Positions 18,872 through 26,865 of a stretch of DNA of 64,000 nucleotides are shown here, in pieces (positions within the stretch are counted from its first letter, which is position 1; every line of letters starts with the position of its first letter). The stretch spans positions 62,001 to 126,000 of the forward strand of contig NZ_FOZP01000006.1 of NCBI RefSeq assembly GCF_900116115.1. The letters are read 5' to 3'. The position numbers were made by a program, and so were the translations under genes. The stretch is from Lutibacter maritimus (GTDB lineage Bacteria; Bacteroidota; Bacteroidia; Flavobacteriales; Flavobacteriaceae). The notes under the pieces were generated by a model that searched no databases, was not told where the DNA came from, and saw only the letters and a program-made list of their open reading frames with translations.

Positions 18872-19584
18872 TGTCTCAAATTCAACTTGGAAATATTACT
18901 ATAGACGTTGTACAAAAGGATATAAAAAATATTCATTTGAGCATTCATCCACCAATAGGTAAAGTTACAATTGCTGCGCCGGAACAAATGAGTTTGGATA
19001 CAATTAGAGTATTTGCTATTTCAAAATTGCAATGGATAAAAAAACAACAAGAAATTATAAGAAGCCAACCACGTGAGGCACCAAGAGAATACATCAATAG
19101 AGAAAGTCATTATTTTTTAGGAAAAAGATACTTATTAAAAATAATCGAATGTAATAGCACACCAAAAATTATTTTAAAACACAGCCGAATAGAGCTGTAT
19201 ATTAAAGAAAATACAACTACTGAAAAAAGAGAAGAAATAATTGCAGAGTGGTATCGTAGTCAATTAAAAGAAATCATTCCTCCAATAATATCTAAATGGG
19301 AAAAGAAAATTGGAGTTAAATCAAACGAGTTTGGAATAAAAAGAATGAAAACAAAATGGGGCACTTGTAATATAGAAGCAAAGCGTATTTGGCTAAACCT
19401 TGAATTGGCAAGAAAACCATTAGAATGTTTAGAATATATTATAGTGCACGAACTAGTACATTTATTAGAAAGAAATCACAATCAACGCTTTATAAATTTT
19501 ATGGATGAATTTATGCCTAAATGGGAATTCTATCGGGATGAATTAAACAGGTTGCCATTCAGACATATCGAATGGAAATATTAA
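18871..19584 (+). CDS. YgjP/M48-type metallopeptidase (DUF45)
   Basis: The protein has 237 residues. The zinc-peptidase motif is 'HELVHLLERNH' (H193, E194, H197 and a possible third ligand H203), preceded by 'KTKWGTCN' (about 162-169), which is typical of the YgjP/DUF45 family. It starts on the last base of the hsdR stop codon. Genes of this family are often found beside hsdR in type I restriction loci, but their role there is not established. There is no signal peptide, so it is probably cytoplasmic. Confidence 0.9.
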   Translation: MSQIQLGNITIDVVQKDIKNIHLSIHPPIGKVTIAAPEQMSLDTIRVFAISKLQWIKKQQEIIRSQPREAPREYINRESHYFLGKRYLLKIIECNSTPKIILKHSRIELYIKENTTTEKREEIIAEWYRSQLKEIIPPIISKWEKKIGVKSNEFGIKRMKTKWGTCNIEAKRIWLNLELARKPLECLEYIIVHELVHLLERNHNQRFINFMDEFMPKWEFYRDELNRLPFRHIEWKY

Positions 19585-19596
19585 ATTAAATCAACT

Positions 19597-20664
19597 ATGA
19601 CATTAATTATTGGATGTATAACTCCTGAATATGGTATAATTGCTGGAGACACGCAGCTTACAACCACAGGACTTGATAGAGATGAAAAAGACAGGTTGAG
19701 TACTCAAATTAAGCTTAAATATTATTATCCAAACTTTATGACTGGTATTCTTGGAAAATGGAGCTGGTTTTCTGTTGGAGATAACGGTATTGCAAACTAT
19801 ATTAATGAATATGAAAATTTAATCAATTGTATTAATCCCAGAGAAGTTGAAAATAAATTAGATGGCGCAAGTAGGTTTCTTATTGGTCGTGAAAAAATTG
19901 ATGCAACATTAATATATATTAAAAAAGAAAATGATGATTTAGAGCTTAACGCTATATCAAATAATGGTTGTCATAAAGATTTGAAAAGATTGGAAATATC
20001 TAATTCCCAGTATCTTTTCAATGAACCCTTTAATAGTTTAAAGGATGATTTAGTAACAAATATAATTTACGAACTAATCGGAAAATATAATTTAACTGAA
20101 AGTTTACTAGATAATTTATTTTTAATTAATAATGCTATTTTAAAACTTATAACATTGGGCAAAACCCTTGATATATCTAACAAAACAGAAAATGTACTAG
20201 GGGTTAAAAATACCGTTGGTGGTTATGTTACAATACAGGTTTTACAAATGAATAAAACATTTAATTTTAATTATTTGTTTCAACCTTATAGCTCGGATTT
20301 CAATTGTCTTTTGGATAAAACATCGAATCCATTTTCAAACTACATTAATTGTAATTCTTATATTAGATATATTGATAATCTAGGGATGATATTTAAAAAA
20401 ATAAAATTTCCAGAATGCGCTGATCTAAAAAACACATTGATTGAATTAGGAATCAAGCAAATTAATTACATATCAGAAAATAATATTTTAATAGGAAGCG
20501 ATCTTAATGAAATTATAAACGTAATTAATAAAAAATATGATTTATCCATACCAACTATTGAAATAAAAATAGAAGATTCAGAAAGTGAATTTATAGGTTT
20601 AAATCTAGTTTTAGATGTTGAAGAAAATAATGTAAATATTGAATATTTAAAAAGATTTATATAA
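19597..20664 (+). CDS. Proteasome/HslV-like Ntn-hydrolase
   Basis: The protein has 355 residues. The N-terminus 'MTLIIGCITPEYGIIAGDTQ' follows the proteasome-beta/HslV pattern. Removal of Met would expose Thr2 as the N-terminal nucleophile, with Asp18 at the place of the conserved D17 of HslV. A Lys (K39 or K41) precedes 'PNFMTGILG', as K33 precedes the G-x-x-G turn in HslV. 'VGGYVTIQVLQ' near residue 208 is another Ntn-like strand. At 355 residues it is much longer than HslV (~175) or proteasome beta (~210-240), with ~140 unassigned C-terminal residues. It lies 12 bp after the metallopeptidase. The Ntn call is a motif reading, not a search result. Confidence 0.6.
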   Translation: MTLIIGCITPEYGIIAGDTQLTTTGLDRDEKDRLSTQIKLKYYYPNFMTGILGKWSWFSVGDNGIANYINEYENLINCINPREVENKLDGASRFLIGREKIDATLIYIKKENDDLELNAISNNGCHKDLKRLEISNSQYLFNEPFNSLKDDLVTNIIYELIGKYNLTESLLDNLFLINNAILKLITLGKTLDISNKTENVLGVKNTVGGYVTIQVLQMNKTFNFNYLFQPYSSDFNCLLDKTSNPFSNYINCNSYIRYIDNLGMIFKKIKFPECADLKNTLIELGIKQINYISENNILIGSDLNEIINVINKKYDLSIPTIEIKIEDSESEFIGLNLVLDVEENNVNIEYLKRFI

Positions 20665-20685
20665 TAAGTATTAAACAAAATAATT

Positions 20686-20916
20686 ATGAGAGAAATAGTA
20701 ATTGCAGCCTTTGAAAATCAAACAGACAATTTTAAAGCTGATTTAAAAAGAGAGTTTGAAAAAGAAATTCCTAGAGTTATTCATCCTCACATTTATAAAA
20801 CTAAAGTTATTTTATTAACTAAATTAAAGGATGAAATAGAGAGCACAAACGTAAATACAATTGTAGATATTAAAACGATTGAAAGCATTCTTTTTTCTTT
20901 TTTATTTGAAGATTAA
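20686..20916 (+). CDS. Small unknown protein at the end of the restriction operon
   Basis: The protein has 76 residues, with many charged residues and no membrane segment or known motif. It starts 21 bp after the Ntn-hydrolase gene on the same strand, so it is probably the last gene of the operon. It could be a partner, inhibitor or regulator of the Ntn-hydrolase, which is a guess from position only. Confidence 0.55.
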   Translation: MREIVIAAFENQTDNFKADLKREFEKEIPRVIHPHIYKTKVILLTKLKDEIESTNVNTIVDIKTIESILFSFLFED

Positions 20917-21123
20917 TTTTAATAAAAAAAAGTTTGAATGAAATACTTGTTAAACAATGTTAGCTGATCAACAATCTCCAGCATTATTCCATTCCGTTAA
21001 CTCTACATTACATAAAGCTTCCAATTCCTCACATTAAGAGCTTGAAAAAAGCACTTAATTTTTGCCTTTGCGCTTTTTTGATTCATTTTCATAAAGAGCT
21101 GCAGAACAAGGTGCAGACATTCG

Positions 21124-21260
21124 TGCAGGGAATAAGGAGTTCTTCATTCCCTTAGCTTTGTTACAAAAAATATATCTGCAAGGGAATTAGAGTGATTGTA
21201 CTATTTTAGAAATTTTAGGTTTATATAGTTTCAAATAAATACATTGGAAATTCCCTTGCA
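21124..21260. repeat. Cluster of TGCA(A)GGGAAT inverted repeats
   Basis: TGCAAGGGAATT at 21177-21188 pairs perfectly with AATTCCCTTGCA at 21249-21260 (12 bp, 60-bp spacer). A second, looser pair, TGCAGGGAATAAGG (from 21124) and CATTCCCTTA (from 21145), lies just upstream. Four copies of one motif in both orientations within 140 bp point to a protein-binding or processing site, such as an oriT or integrase arm sites. Confidence 0.55.
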
Positions 21261-22082
21261 TATACCACAATAGCCCTACTGCGGTGAAACATCCTCGCAC
21301 GGGCTATTTGTTTATTTTTTTTCACACGCACGCTCATTCCTCACCCGCAGCTACTTTTTCACCCAAACCCTTTAATGATATGCTGCGCAAGTCTTTTTAT
21401 TGGGTGAAACCGCTGCTTAATAATTTGCGCTCGCCTGCTGCTCACTGCGGGCTTATCGGGTTGTCACAGTTTTTGATAGCATCCATTTTGCATATAATTT
21501 AATCACTCCTTATCACTCGCAATTAAAACATATTGCAAACGCGCACAAGAGTAAATATTCCGTTCATCATTCATCGTTTTGGCACTTCTTAAATTTAAAT
21601 AAGTATCGTAATTAGATTTCTCTTAAGCATCGATGAAGAGATAATTAATTGAGTTCCAAAGTGAAGTGCACAGCACTCTTCATTCTTCTCTACATATCTA
21701 CACTTGTCTTTCCTACAGCTTCAAAAACTCCGCCAACCCTGTGTTTTCAACATAGTCGTGGCACGCAGTTATGCTGAAAAAGCAACCTGCTCTTGCCACA
21801 ACACCCTCCGTTCAACGAGCTGGCGGCGAGCTCCCGCTTACGCAAAATATTTCTTTCACGATAAACATTTTTTAAAATACAATAATTCAGTTTTTTAACT
21901 TTTAACTAACAATACTGCATTTAGTTCATTAAGATATAACAAGTGTTAGAATCTCACATTGCATCTCTTATAACTAATAAAACTTCAAACATCTTAAACA
22001 TTCATTCAACTAATTTTTGATCCGAATAAAAAGTATGCAAATTTAATTTCCTCCCTTTCGCCAGCCGCATATTTTGTTGTAA

Positions 22083-22177
22083 AGGTCAAGATGAATTCCC
22101 TGGAGAACCTCCACCTATAAAAATTAGTTTTCAAATCATATTTATAACTCAGGTTGTGTTCTCTAGGGAAACCTTGA
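22083..22177. repeat. Imperfect inverted repeat
   Basis: GTCAAG..(G)AATTCCCTGGAGAAC (22084-22107) faces GTTCTCTAGGGAA..CTTGAC (22158-22177) with a few mismatches. The arms are separated by about 50 bp of AT-rich sequence. A spurious minus-strand frame crosses it. The ATTCCCT core resembles the cluster at 21124-21260. Confidence 0.45.
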
Positions 22178-22258
22178 CAACAAATCCTCGGAACTAATAC
22201 AGTCATTCTTTTTTCTAATTCGGCTCAAAAAATAGATGAGCCATTAAATTCCAACAAG

Positions 22259-22669
22259 ATGACTGAACTAAGGTACACAATCAAATCTCACAAAATCGGT
22301 AGAACCTATAACCAACCACATTTTTACATCCAAAATAAAGGCTTGAATAGTGGTAGAGCTCTTCATAAACCTATACCAAATTGTTTCGTTGTAACAACAG
22401 AAACAGAAGAACAGCGTAAATCACTATACTATCTATGTCAAACATTACAGGTAGGAAGGTATTTTAAATATTACATCATTGGAAGTGTAATACCTTTTAT
22501 TAGAATAGATGATACCAGAAAAGTGCTTAATACAGCAATTCAAAATTATAAGGAACAACAGTGGCAGTTAAAGATAGAGAAGCTTAAAAAGGTTACAGCT
22601 TATGAGAAAAATCTAAGGCAACAACTCGAAACTATAGGACAATTAAAGTTAGCTTTGTTGAGGACTTAA
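22259..22669 (+). CDS. DUF6943-type protein
   Basis: The protein has 136 residues. 'FYIQNKGLNSGRALHKPIPNCFV' (about 22-44) and 'GSVIPFIRIDDTRKVL' (about 77-92) match my recollection of the Bacteroidota family DUF6943, found in conjugative and other mobile elements. The C-terminal 40 residues form a Lys/Gln-rich probable coiled coil. It stands alone between long non-coding stretches near the tRNA-Ala end of the island. Function is unknown. Confidence 0.65.
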   Translation: MTELRYTIKSHKIGRTYNQPHFYIQNKGLNSGRALHKPIPNCFVVTTETEEQRKSLYYLCQTLQVGRYFKYYIIGSVIPFIRIDDTRKVLNTAIQNYKEQQWQLKIEKLKKVTAYEKNLRQQLETIGQLKLALLRT

Positions 22670-23282
22670 TTAATTAGGTGAGCTCATCGCTCTTCTGTTA
22701 TTTGTTCCCGCCCACCCAACCCTTTCCACTTCGTGGAGGAGTAATTGCGTGCGCAGTAGCTAACTTCTAATAAGCATTTATACAGACTATATTGACTTAT
22801 ACAATGAACCTTGTTCAGTATTATAAGTAGTACCTCTGAACTTCTATAGATCGTAATAAATTAAGAGATATAAAAACCAGAAATTACTCCAGCCATAACA
22901 GTATTATTACTCCATTTATTCTATTAACATCATTTTAATATGTGAATAGCTTCATTTTTATCAATCTTATAATAAAAAAATTAAATTTTATATATGCGAT
23001 TACCCACTCTATAGCCCCCGGCCCCGCCAAAATTTAGGGAAAAGTGAAAGTGCAAGAGAGGATTTGAATTCTTATAATTATAATATTTCAAAAAGAGAGG
23101 ATGGTGTAGTCATTTTATTTTAATAGTAAAAACCTGTCTTATATTTTATACAAAAAAAATATTAATAATATAAATTTATAACCGTTTGATTATATGATTC
23201 TTACTCATCAAAAAAGAAAGAAGATTATCCAACTTGTTTAATCTCCATAATTTTAAAATGTTCTGCAAATATTCTGCAAATG
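22670..23282. other. Non-coding stretch at the tRNA end of the island
   Basis: I see no gene. There is a short GC-rich patch near 22685-22760 (with CCACTTCGTGG) and a C-rich run near 23010-23030 in otherwise AT-rich DNA. The direct repeat ATTCTGCAAAT occurs as adjacent imperfect copies near 23258-23281, just outside the tRNA-Ala terminator. Short direct repeats beside a tRNA are typical integrase arm-site candidates. Confidence 0.4.
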
Positions 23283-23315
23283 AAAAATAAAAAAAGCTTT
23301 CAATCTCTTGAAAGC
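23283..23315 (-). terminator. Terminator of tRNA-Ala
   Basis: On the minus strand GCTTTCAA (23315-23308), a 4-base loop and TTGAAAGC (23303-23296) form a perfect stem followed by a T-run. It lies directly downstream of tRNA-Ala. Confidence 0.85.
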
Positions 23316-23329
23316 CCTTGTTTTACTAG

Positions 23330-23403
23330 TGGAGAAGATGGGAGTCGAACCCACTACCTCTTGACTGCCAGTCAAGCGCTCTAGCCAGATGAGCTACATC
23401 CCC
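23330..23403 (-). tRNA. tRNA-Ala (anticodon GGC)
   Basis: A 74-nt cloverleaf reads on the minus strand from GGGGATGTAGCTC to the discriminator A. The anticodon loop is CTGGCAG with a 5-bp stem CTTGA/TCAAG, and the T-arm is GTGGG-TTCGACT-CCCAT. CCA is not encoded. Its 3' end faces the accessory island, the usual geometry for tyrosine-integrase insertion at a tRNA. Confidence 0.93.
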
Positions 23404-23433
23404 AATAAAAATTAATTATTTTCAAAAATAACT

Positions 23434-23471
23434 AAAAAAGCTTTGCTAATAAATATTAACAAAGCTTTTTT
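23434..23471 (-). terminator. Terminator of ahcY
   Basis: AAAAAAGCTTTG (23434-23445) and CAAAGCTTTTTT (23460-23471) form a 12-bp stem. On the minus strand the stem ends in a T-run, 18 bp after the ahcY stop. The structure is symmetric enough to act in both directions. Confidence 0.8.
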
Positions 23472-23488
23472 TATATAATTATTTCAGA

Positions 23489-24805
23489 TTAATATCTATA
23501 ATAGTCTGGTTTAAAAGGACCTTCAACCTCAACACCAATATACTTTGCTTGGTCTTCACGTAAAGTTTCTAATTCAACACCAATTTTAGCTAAATGTAAA
23601 CGTGCTACTTTTTCATCTAAATGCTTTGGTAACATATATACTTTATTTTCATAAGCATCTCTATTATTCCAAAGTTCTAATTGTGCTAGTGTTTGGTTTG
23701 TAAAAGAATTACTCATTACAAAACTTGGATGCCCAGTTGCACAACCTAAATTTACCAATCTACCTTCAGCCAATACAATAATTTCATTGTCACCAACAGT
23801 GTATTTATCTACTTGTGGTTTAATTTCAACTTTTGTATTTCCGAACGTTTTGTTTAACCAAGCCATATCAATTTCATTATCAAAATGACCAATGTTACAA
23901 ACAATTGTTTTGTCTTTCATTGCTTCAAAATGATGCGACTGTACAATATCTTTATTTCCTGTAGTTGTAATCACAATATCAGCATTACCTACAACGGTAT
24001 CTAAACGTTTTACTTCAAAACCATCCATTGCCGCTTGTAATGCACAAATTGGATCAATTTCAGTAACGGTTACTATTGAACCCGCACCTCTAAAAGAAGC
24101 TGCTGTACCTTTACCAACATCACCATAACCACAAACAACAACTCTTTTACCTGCTAACATTACATCCGTTGCGCGTCTAATAGCATCAACTGCACTTTCT
24201 CTACAACCGTATTTGTTATCAAATTTAGATTTTGTTACTGAATCATTTACATTAATTGCAGGCATTGGCAATGTTCCTGCTTTCATTCTGTCGTATAAAC
24301 GGTGAACACCAGTTGTGGTTTCCTCACTTAAACCATTAATTCCTGCAGCTAACTCTGGGTATCTATCCAAAACCATATTGGTTAAATCTCCCCCGTCATC
24401 TAAAATTAAATTTAATGGTTTTTTATCTTCACCAAAAAATAAGGTTTGCTCAATACACCAGTCAAATTCTTGCTCATTCATTCCTTTCCAAGCGTACACA
24501 GAAACTCCTGCAGCAGCAATTGCCGCAGCAGCTTGGTCTTGTGTAGAGAAAATATTACAAGAACTCCACGTAACCTCAGCACCTAAATCTACCAATGTTT
24601 CAATTAAAACAGCAGTTTGAATAGTCATGTGTAAACAACCCGCAATTCTTGCTCCTGCTAAAGGTTTTTGTCCTTTAAACTCTTCTCTCAAACTCATTAA
24701 ACCTGGCATTTCTGCTTCCGCTAATTGAATTTCTTTACGCCCCCAATCTGCAAGATTGATGTCTTTTACTTTATATTTTACGTAAGTTGATGTTTCTGTA
24801 CTCAT
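23489..24805 (-). CDS. ahcY: Adenosylhomocysteinase
   Basis: The protein has 438 residues, standard for the family. It hydrolyses S-adenosylhomocysteine to adenosine and homocysteine, clearing the product of methyltransferases. The NAD-binding glycine motif 'CGYGDVGKG' is visible near residue 225. '[13 protein letters not shown]' carries the conserved substrate-site Lys, and the C-terminal '[10 protein letters not shown]' is the family signature. It is transcribed away from the PPTase cluster from a good Bacteroidota promoter in the shared 91-bp gap. Confidence 0.97.
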   Translation of the reverse strand: MSTETSTYVKYKVKDINLADWGRKEIQLAEAEMPGLMSLREEFKGQKPLAGARIAGCLHMTIQTAVLIETLVDLGAEVTWSSCNIFSTQDQAAAAIAAAGVSVYAWKGMNEQEFDWCIEQTLFFGEDKKPLNLILDDGGDLTNMVLDRYPELAAGINGLSEETTTGVHRLYDRMKAGTLPMPAINVNDSVTKSKFDNKYGCRESAVDAIRRATDVMLAGKRVVVCGYGDVGKGTAASFRGAGSIVTVTEIDPICALQAAMDGFEVKRLDTVVGNADIVITTTGNKDIVQSHHFEAMKDKTIVCNIGHFDNEIDMAWLNKTFGNTKVEIKPQVDKYTVGDNEIIVLAEGRLVNLGCATGHPSFVMSNSFTNQTLAQLELWNNRDAYENKVYMLPKHLDEKVARLHLAKIGVELETLREDQAKYIGVEVEGPFKPDYYRY

Positions 24806-24865
24806 ATTTATTAAATTTGCTTGTTTATTTAAAACAATTAAAAGTTTATAATTTTTTTAGATTTT

Positions 24866-24892
24866 GCAAAAGTACAAAATCCATTTGACAAA
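24866..24892 (-). promoter_or_regulatory. Promoter of ahcY
   Basis: On the minus strand the segment contains TTTG, about 14 bp, then TTTTGTACTTTTGC, which includes the Bacteroidota -7 element TAnnTTTG (TACTTTTG). Position and orientation fit ahcY, whose start lies about 60 bp downstream. Confidence 0.6.
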
Positions 24893-24896
24893 CTAA

Positions 24897-25535
24897 ATGC
24901 CTTTATATAAAACAATTAAACCGAATGCTTTTACCTCAATTTTTGTATGGAAAATTGAAGAGTCTTTTGATGAATTAAATTCAGCTATTAAATTAACCGA
25001 TAGAAGTTTGGGCAGAATTCAATCCATGAAATCTGAATTACATCAACGTGGTTTTTTAAGTGTGCGTCATTTGCTAAAAGAAGCCGGATATACGGATGCT
25101 GATTTGTATTATAATGAAAATGGAAAACCTCATTTAAAAGATGGAAAACACATTTCTATAACGCATTCTTTTAATTTCTCTGCAATAATTATTAGTACTG
25201 TTGAAGTTGGAATTGATATTGAAAAGAACAGAGAAAAAATAAAAATCATTCAACATAAATTTGTCAATTTTGAACGTTGGTTTATTAGTAAAGATGACGA
25301 TTATATTGAACAATTAACCGTAATTTGGGGTGGAAAAGAAAGTTTGTATAAAATTTATCCGCACGGCGGATTAACTTTTAAAAATGATATAGATATTGAA
25401 TCTTTTAAAATAAAAGACGGAAAAACCAAAGGGCATATAAAAGCGTATGATATTGATAAATTTTATGCTATTTATTTTGAAATATTTAATGGTTTTACCT
25501 TAGTTTATGCTTTAGATACTTTAAAAAATGACTGA
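24897..25535 (+). CDS. 4'-phosphopantetheinyl transferase superfamily protein
   Basis: The protein has 212 residues. It should transfer the phosphopantetheine arm from CoA to a carrier protein. The Sfp-type motifs are 'ISITHSFNF' (about 82-90), 'VGIDIEKNRE' (about 104-113, Mg-binding D and E) and 'WGGKESLYK' (about 144-152). The length is typical. It overlaps the GGGP synthase gene by 8 bp and begins a plus-strand gene run. Its carrier protein could be fatty-acid ACP. No secondary-metabolite genes are near. Confidence 0.9.
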   Translation: MPLYKTIKPNAFTSIFVWKIEESFDELNSAIKLTDRSLGRIQSMKSELHQRGFLSVRHLLKEAGYTDADLYYNENGKPHLKDGKHISITHSFNFSAIIISTVEVGIDIEKNREKIKIIQHKFVNFERWFISKDDDYIEQLTVIWGGKESLYKIYPHGGLTFKNDIDIESFKIKDGKTKGHIKAYDIDKFYAIYFEIFNGFTLVYALDTLKND

Positions 25536-26235
25536 TTCTATTTTAGCCTACATACAAAAAGCATCAAAAAAAGGTGAAAAATTATTAGCCATTTTACTAG
25601 ATCCTGACAAAACTACTTTTGAAGAAATTCCTGTAATTTCAAAAAAAATTGAAACCTTAAAAGCTAATTTTATTTTTGTTGGCGGAAGTTTTGTTGAAAA
25701 AGGAGTAACATCCGTTTTTGTTAAAAAATTAAAAGAAAACACACAAATTCCTATCGTACTTTTTCCTGGAGATTATAGTCAAGTAACCAATAAAGCGGAT
25801 GCATTGTTGTTTTTATCGTTACTTTCTGGTAGAAATCCAGAATATTTAATTGAACAACAAATTAAATCCGTTCCGTTTTTAAAAAATTCCACCTTAGAAA
25901 TTATTCCAACAGGGTATATTTTAATTGATGGTGGTACAAATTCATCAGTACTAAAAGTGAGTAAAACAACTCCAATTGCTCAAAATAATATAGATTTAGC
26001 TGTTTCCACCGCAATTGCTGGAATGTACAAAGGCAAACAATTAATTTATTTAGAGGCCGGAAGTGGTGCAAAAATACCTGTTAACTTAGATTTAATTTCA
26101 GAAGTTAAAAAAAATATTACTATTCCATTAATTGTTGGTGGTGGAATTAAAACCAAAGAACAACTAAATAATGCCTTTAAATATGGTGCAGATTTGGTAG
26201 TTATTGGAACTGCATTTGAACAAAATAATTTTTAA
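25528..26235 (+). CDS. Geranylgeranylglyceryl phosphate synthase family protein
   Basis: The protein has 235 residues with a TIM-barrel pattern: 'LAILLDPDK' (about 20-28), 'VGGSFVEKG', 'LFPGDYSQVT' (about 87-96), 'YLEAGSGA' and 'IVGGGIKTKEQL' (phosphate-binding end). The family joins a polyprenyl diphosphate to glycerol-1-phosphate and has a bacterial branch in Bacteroidota. Its product in Flavobacteria is not settled. It overlaps the PPTase gene by 8 bp and touches pnuC with no gap. Confidence 0.9.
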   Translation: MTDSILAYIQKASKKGEKLLAILLDPDKTTFEEIPVISKKIETLKANFIFVGGSFVEKGVTSVFVKKLKENTQIPIVLFPGDYSQVTNKADALLFLSLLSGRNPEYLIEQQIKSVPFLKNSTLEIIPTGYILIDGGTNSSVLKVSKTTPIAQNNIDLAVSTAIAGMYKGKQLIYLEAGSGAKIPVNLDLISEVKKNITIPLIVGGGIKTKEQLNNAFKYGADLVVIGTAFEQNNF

Positions 26236-26865
26236 ATGATAGAAATTTTCAACTTTTTATTTGGACAATATTCCACATACGATTCTTTAGACATTGTGTT
26301 AGAAATTATAGCTGTTATTTTTGGTTTCTTATCAGTTTGGTACTCAAAACAAAATAACATTTGGGTTTTCCCAACAGGAATGATTAGTACTTCTATTTTT
26401 GTATATTTATTGTTAAAATGGGGGTTGCTTGGCGACATGATGATTAATGGATACTATTTTATTATGAGCGTTTATGGTTGGTATATTTGGACACGAAAAG
26501 TAGATGCAACGCACGTTACCCCAATTTCTAAAACAAGTTTAAAAGAACATTTACTAAGCTTTCTAATTTTTATTGGCACACTATTTTTTGTATACGTTGT
26601 ATATAATTATTTTGATAAATGGACGAGTTGGGTAGCTTATGTAGATTCCATTACAACAGCTATTTTCTTTGTAGGAATGTGGTTAATGGCAAAAAGAAAA
26701 ATAGAAAACTGGATTTATTGGATTATTGGAGATATTATATCAATTCCTTTGTATTTTTATAAAGGATTTACATTTACAAGTCTTCAATATTTTGGATTTA
26801 CATTTATAGCAATATTTGGATATTTAGCGTGGAAAAAACACTTAAACAACAACCCAGCAACTTAA
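26236..26865 (+). CDS. pnuC: PnuC-family vitamin transporter
   Basis: The protein has 209 residues with about seven hydrophobic segments. Family features include 'FGFLSVWYSKQNNIWVFPTG' (about 31-50) and 'YGWYIW' (about 80-85). PnuC proteins take up nicotinamide riboside, but close relatives (PnuT) carry thiamine. It starts on the base after the GGGP synthase stop and overlaps the kinase gene by 37 bp. The kinase favours nicotinamide riboside, while the thiamine-regulated receptor downstream leaves thiamine possible. Confidence 0.88.
   Translation: MIEIFNFLFGQYSTYDSLDIVLEIIAVIFGFLSVWYSKQNNIWVFPTGMISTSIFVYLLLKWGLLGDMMINGYYFIMSVYGWYIWTRKVDATHVTPISKTSLKEHLLSFLIFIGTLFFVYVVYNYFDKWTSWVAYVDSITTAIFFVGMWLMAKRKIENWIYWIIGDIISIPLYFYKGFTFTSLQYFGFTFIAIFGYLAWKKHLNNNPAT

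Larger units (their letters stand above)
20917..22258. other. Long non-coding right arm of the island
   Basis: These 1.34 kb hold no convincing gene. They contain a cluster of TGCAAGGGAATT-type inverted repeats (21124-21260) and a hairpin AATAGCCC/GGGCTATT (about 21269-21308). Two patches are markedly richer in GC than the ~30% surroundings (about 21270-21480 and 21700-21850), and an imperfect inverted repeat lies at 22083-22177. Such content suggests a transfer origin, a structured RNA or decayed element DNA. None of these can be fixed from sequence alone. Confidence 0.5.

Noticed and set aside
6152-20916. BREX or DISARM system
   Set aside because: No pglX/pglZ, brxC, drmA/drmB or similar genes are present. 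The core is plainly HsdRMS.
21284-21502. 72-codon frame in the GC-rich patch
   Set aside because: The composition is odd (runs of His, Ser, Pro), no domain is visible and the frame covers a hairpin-rich segment. I treat it as non-coding.
22006-22206. 66-codon minus-strand frame
   Set aside because: It runs straight through the inverted repeat at 22083-22177 and has no protein-like features.
20917-22258. Possible retron or RT-linked non-coding RNA
   Set aside because: No reverse transcriptase (YADD-type motif) is encoded anywhere in the window, so the non-coding region cannot be assigned to a retron.
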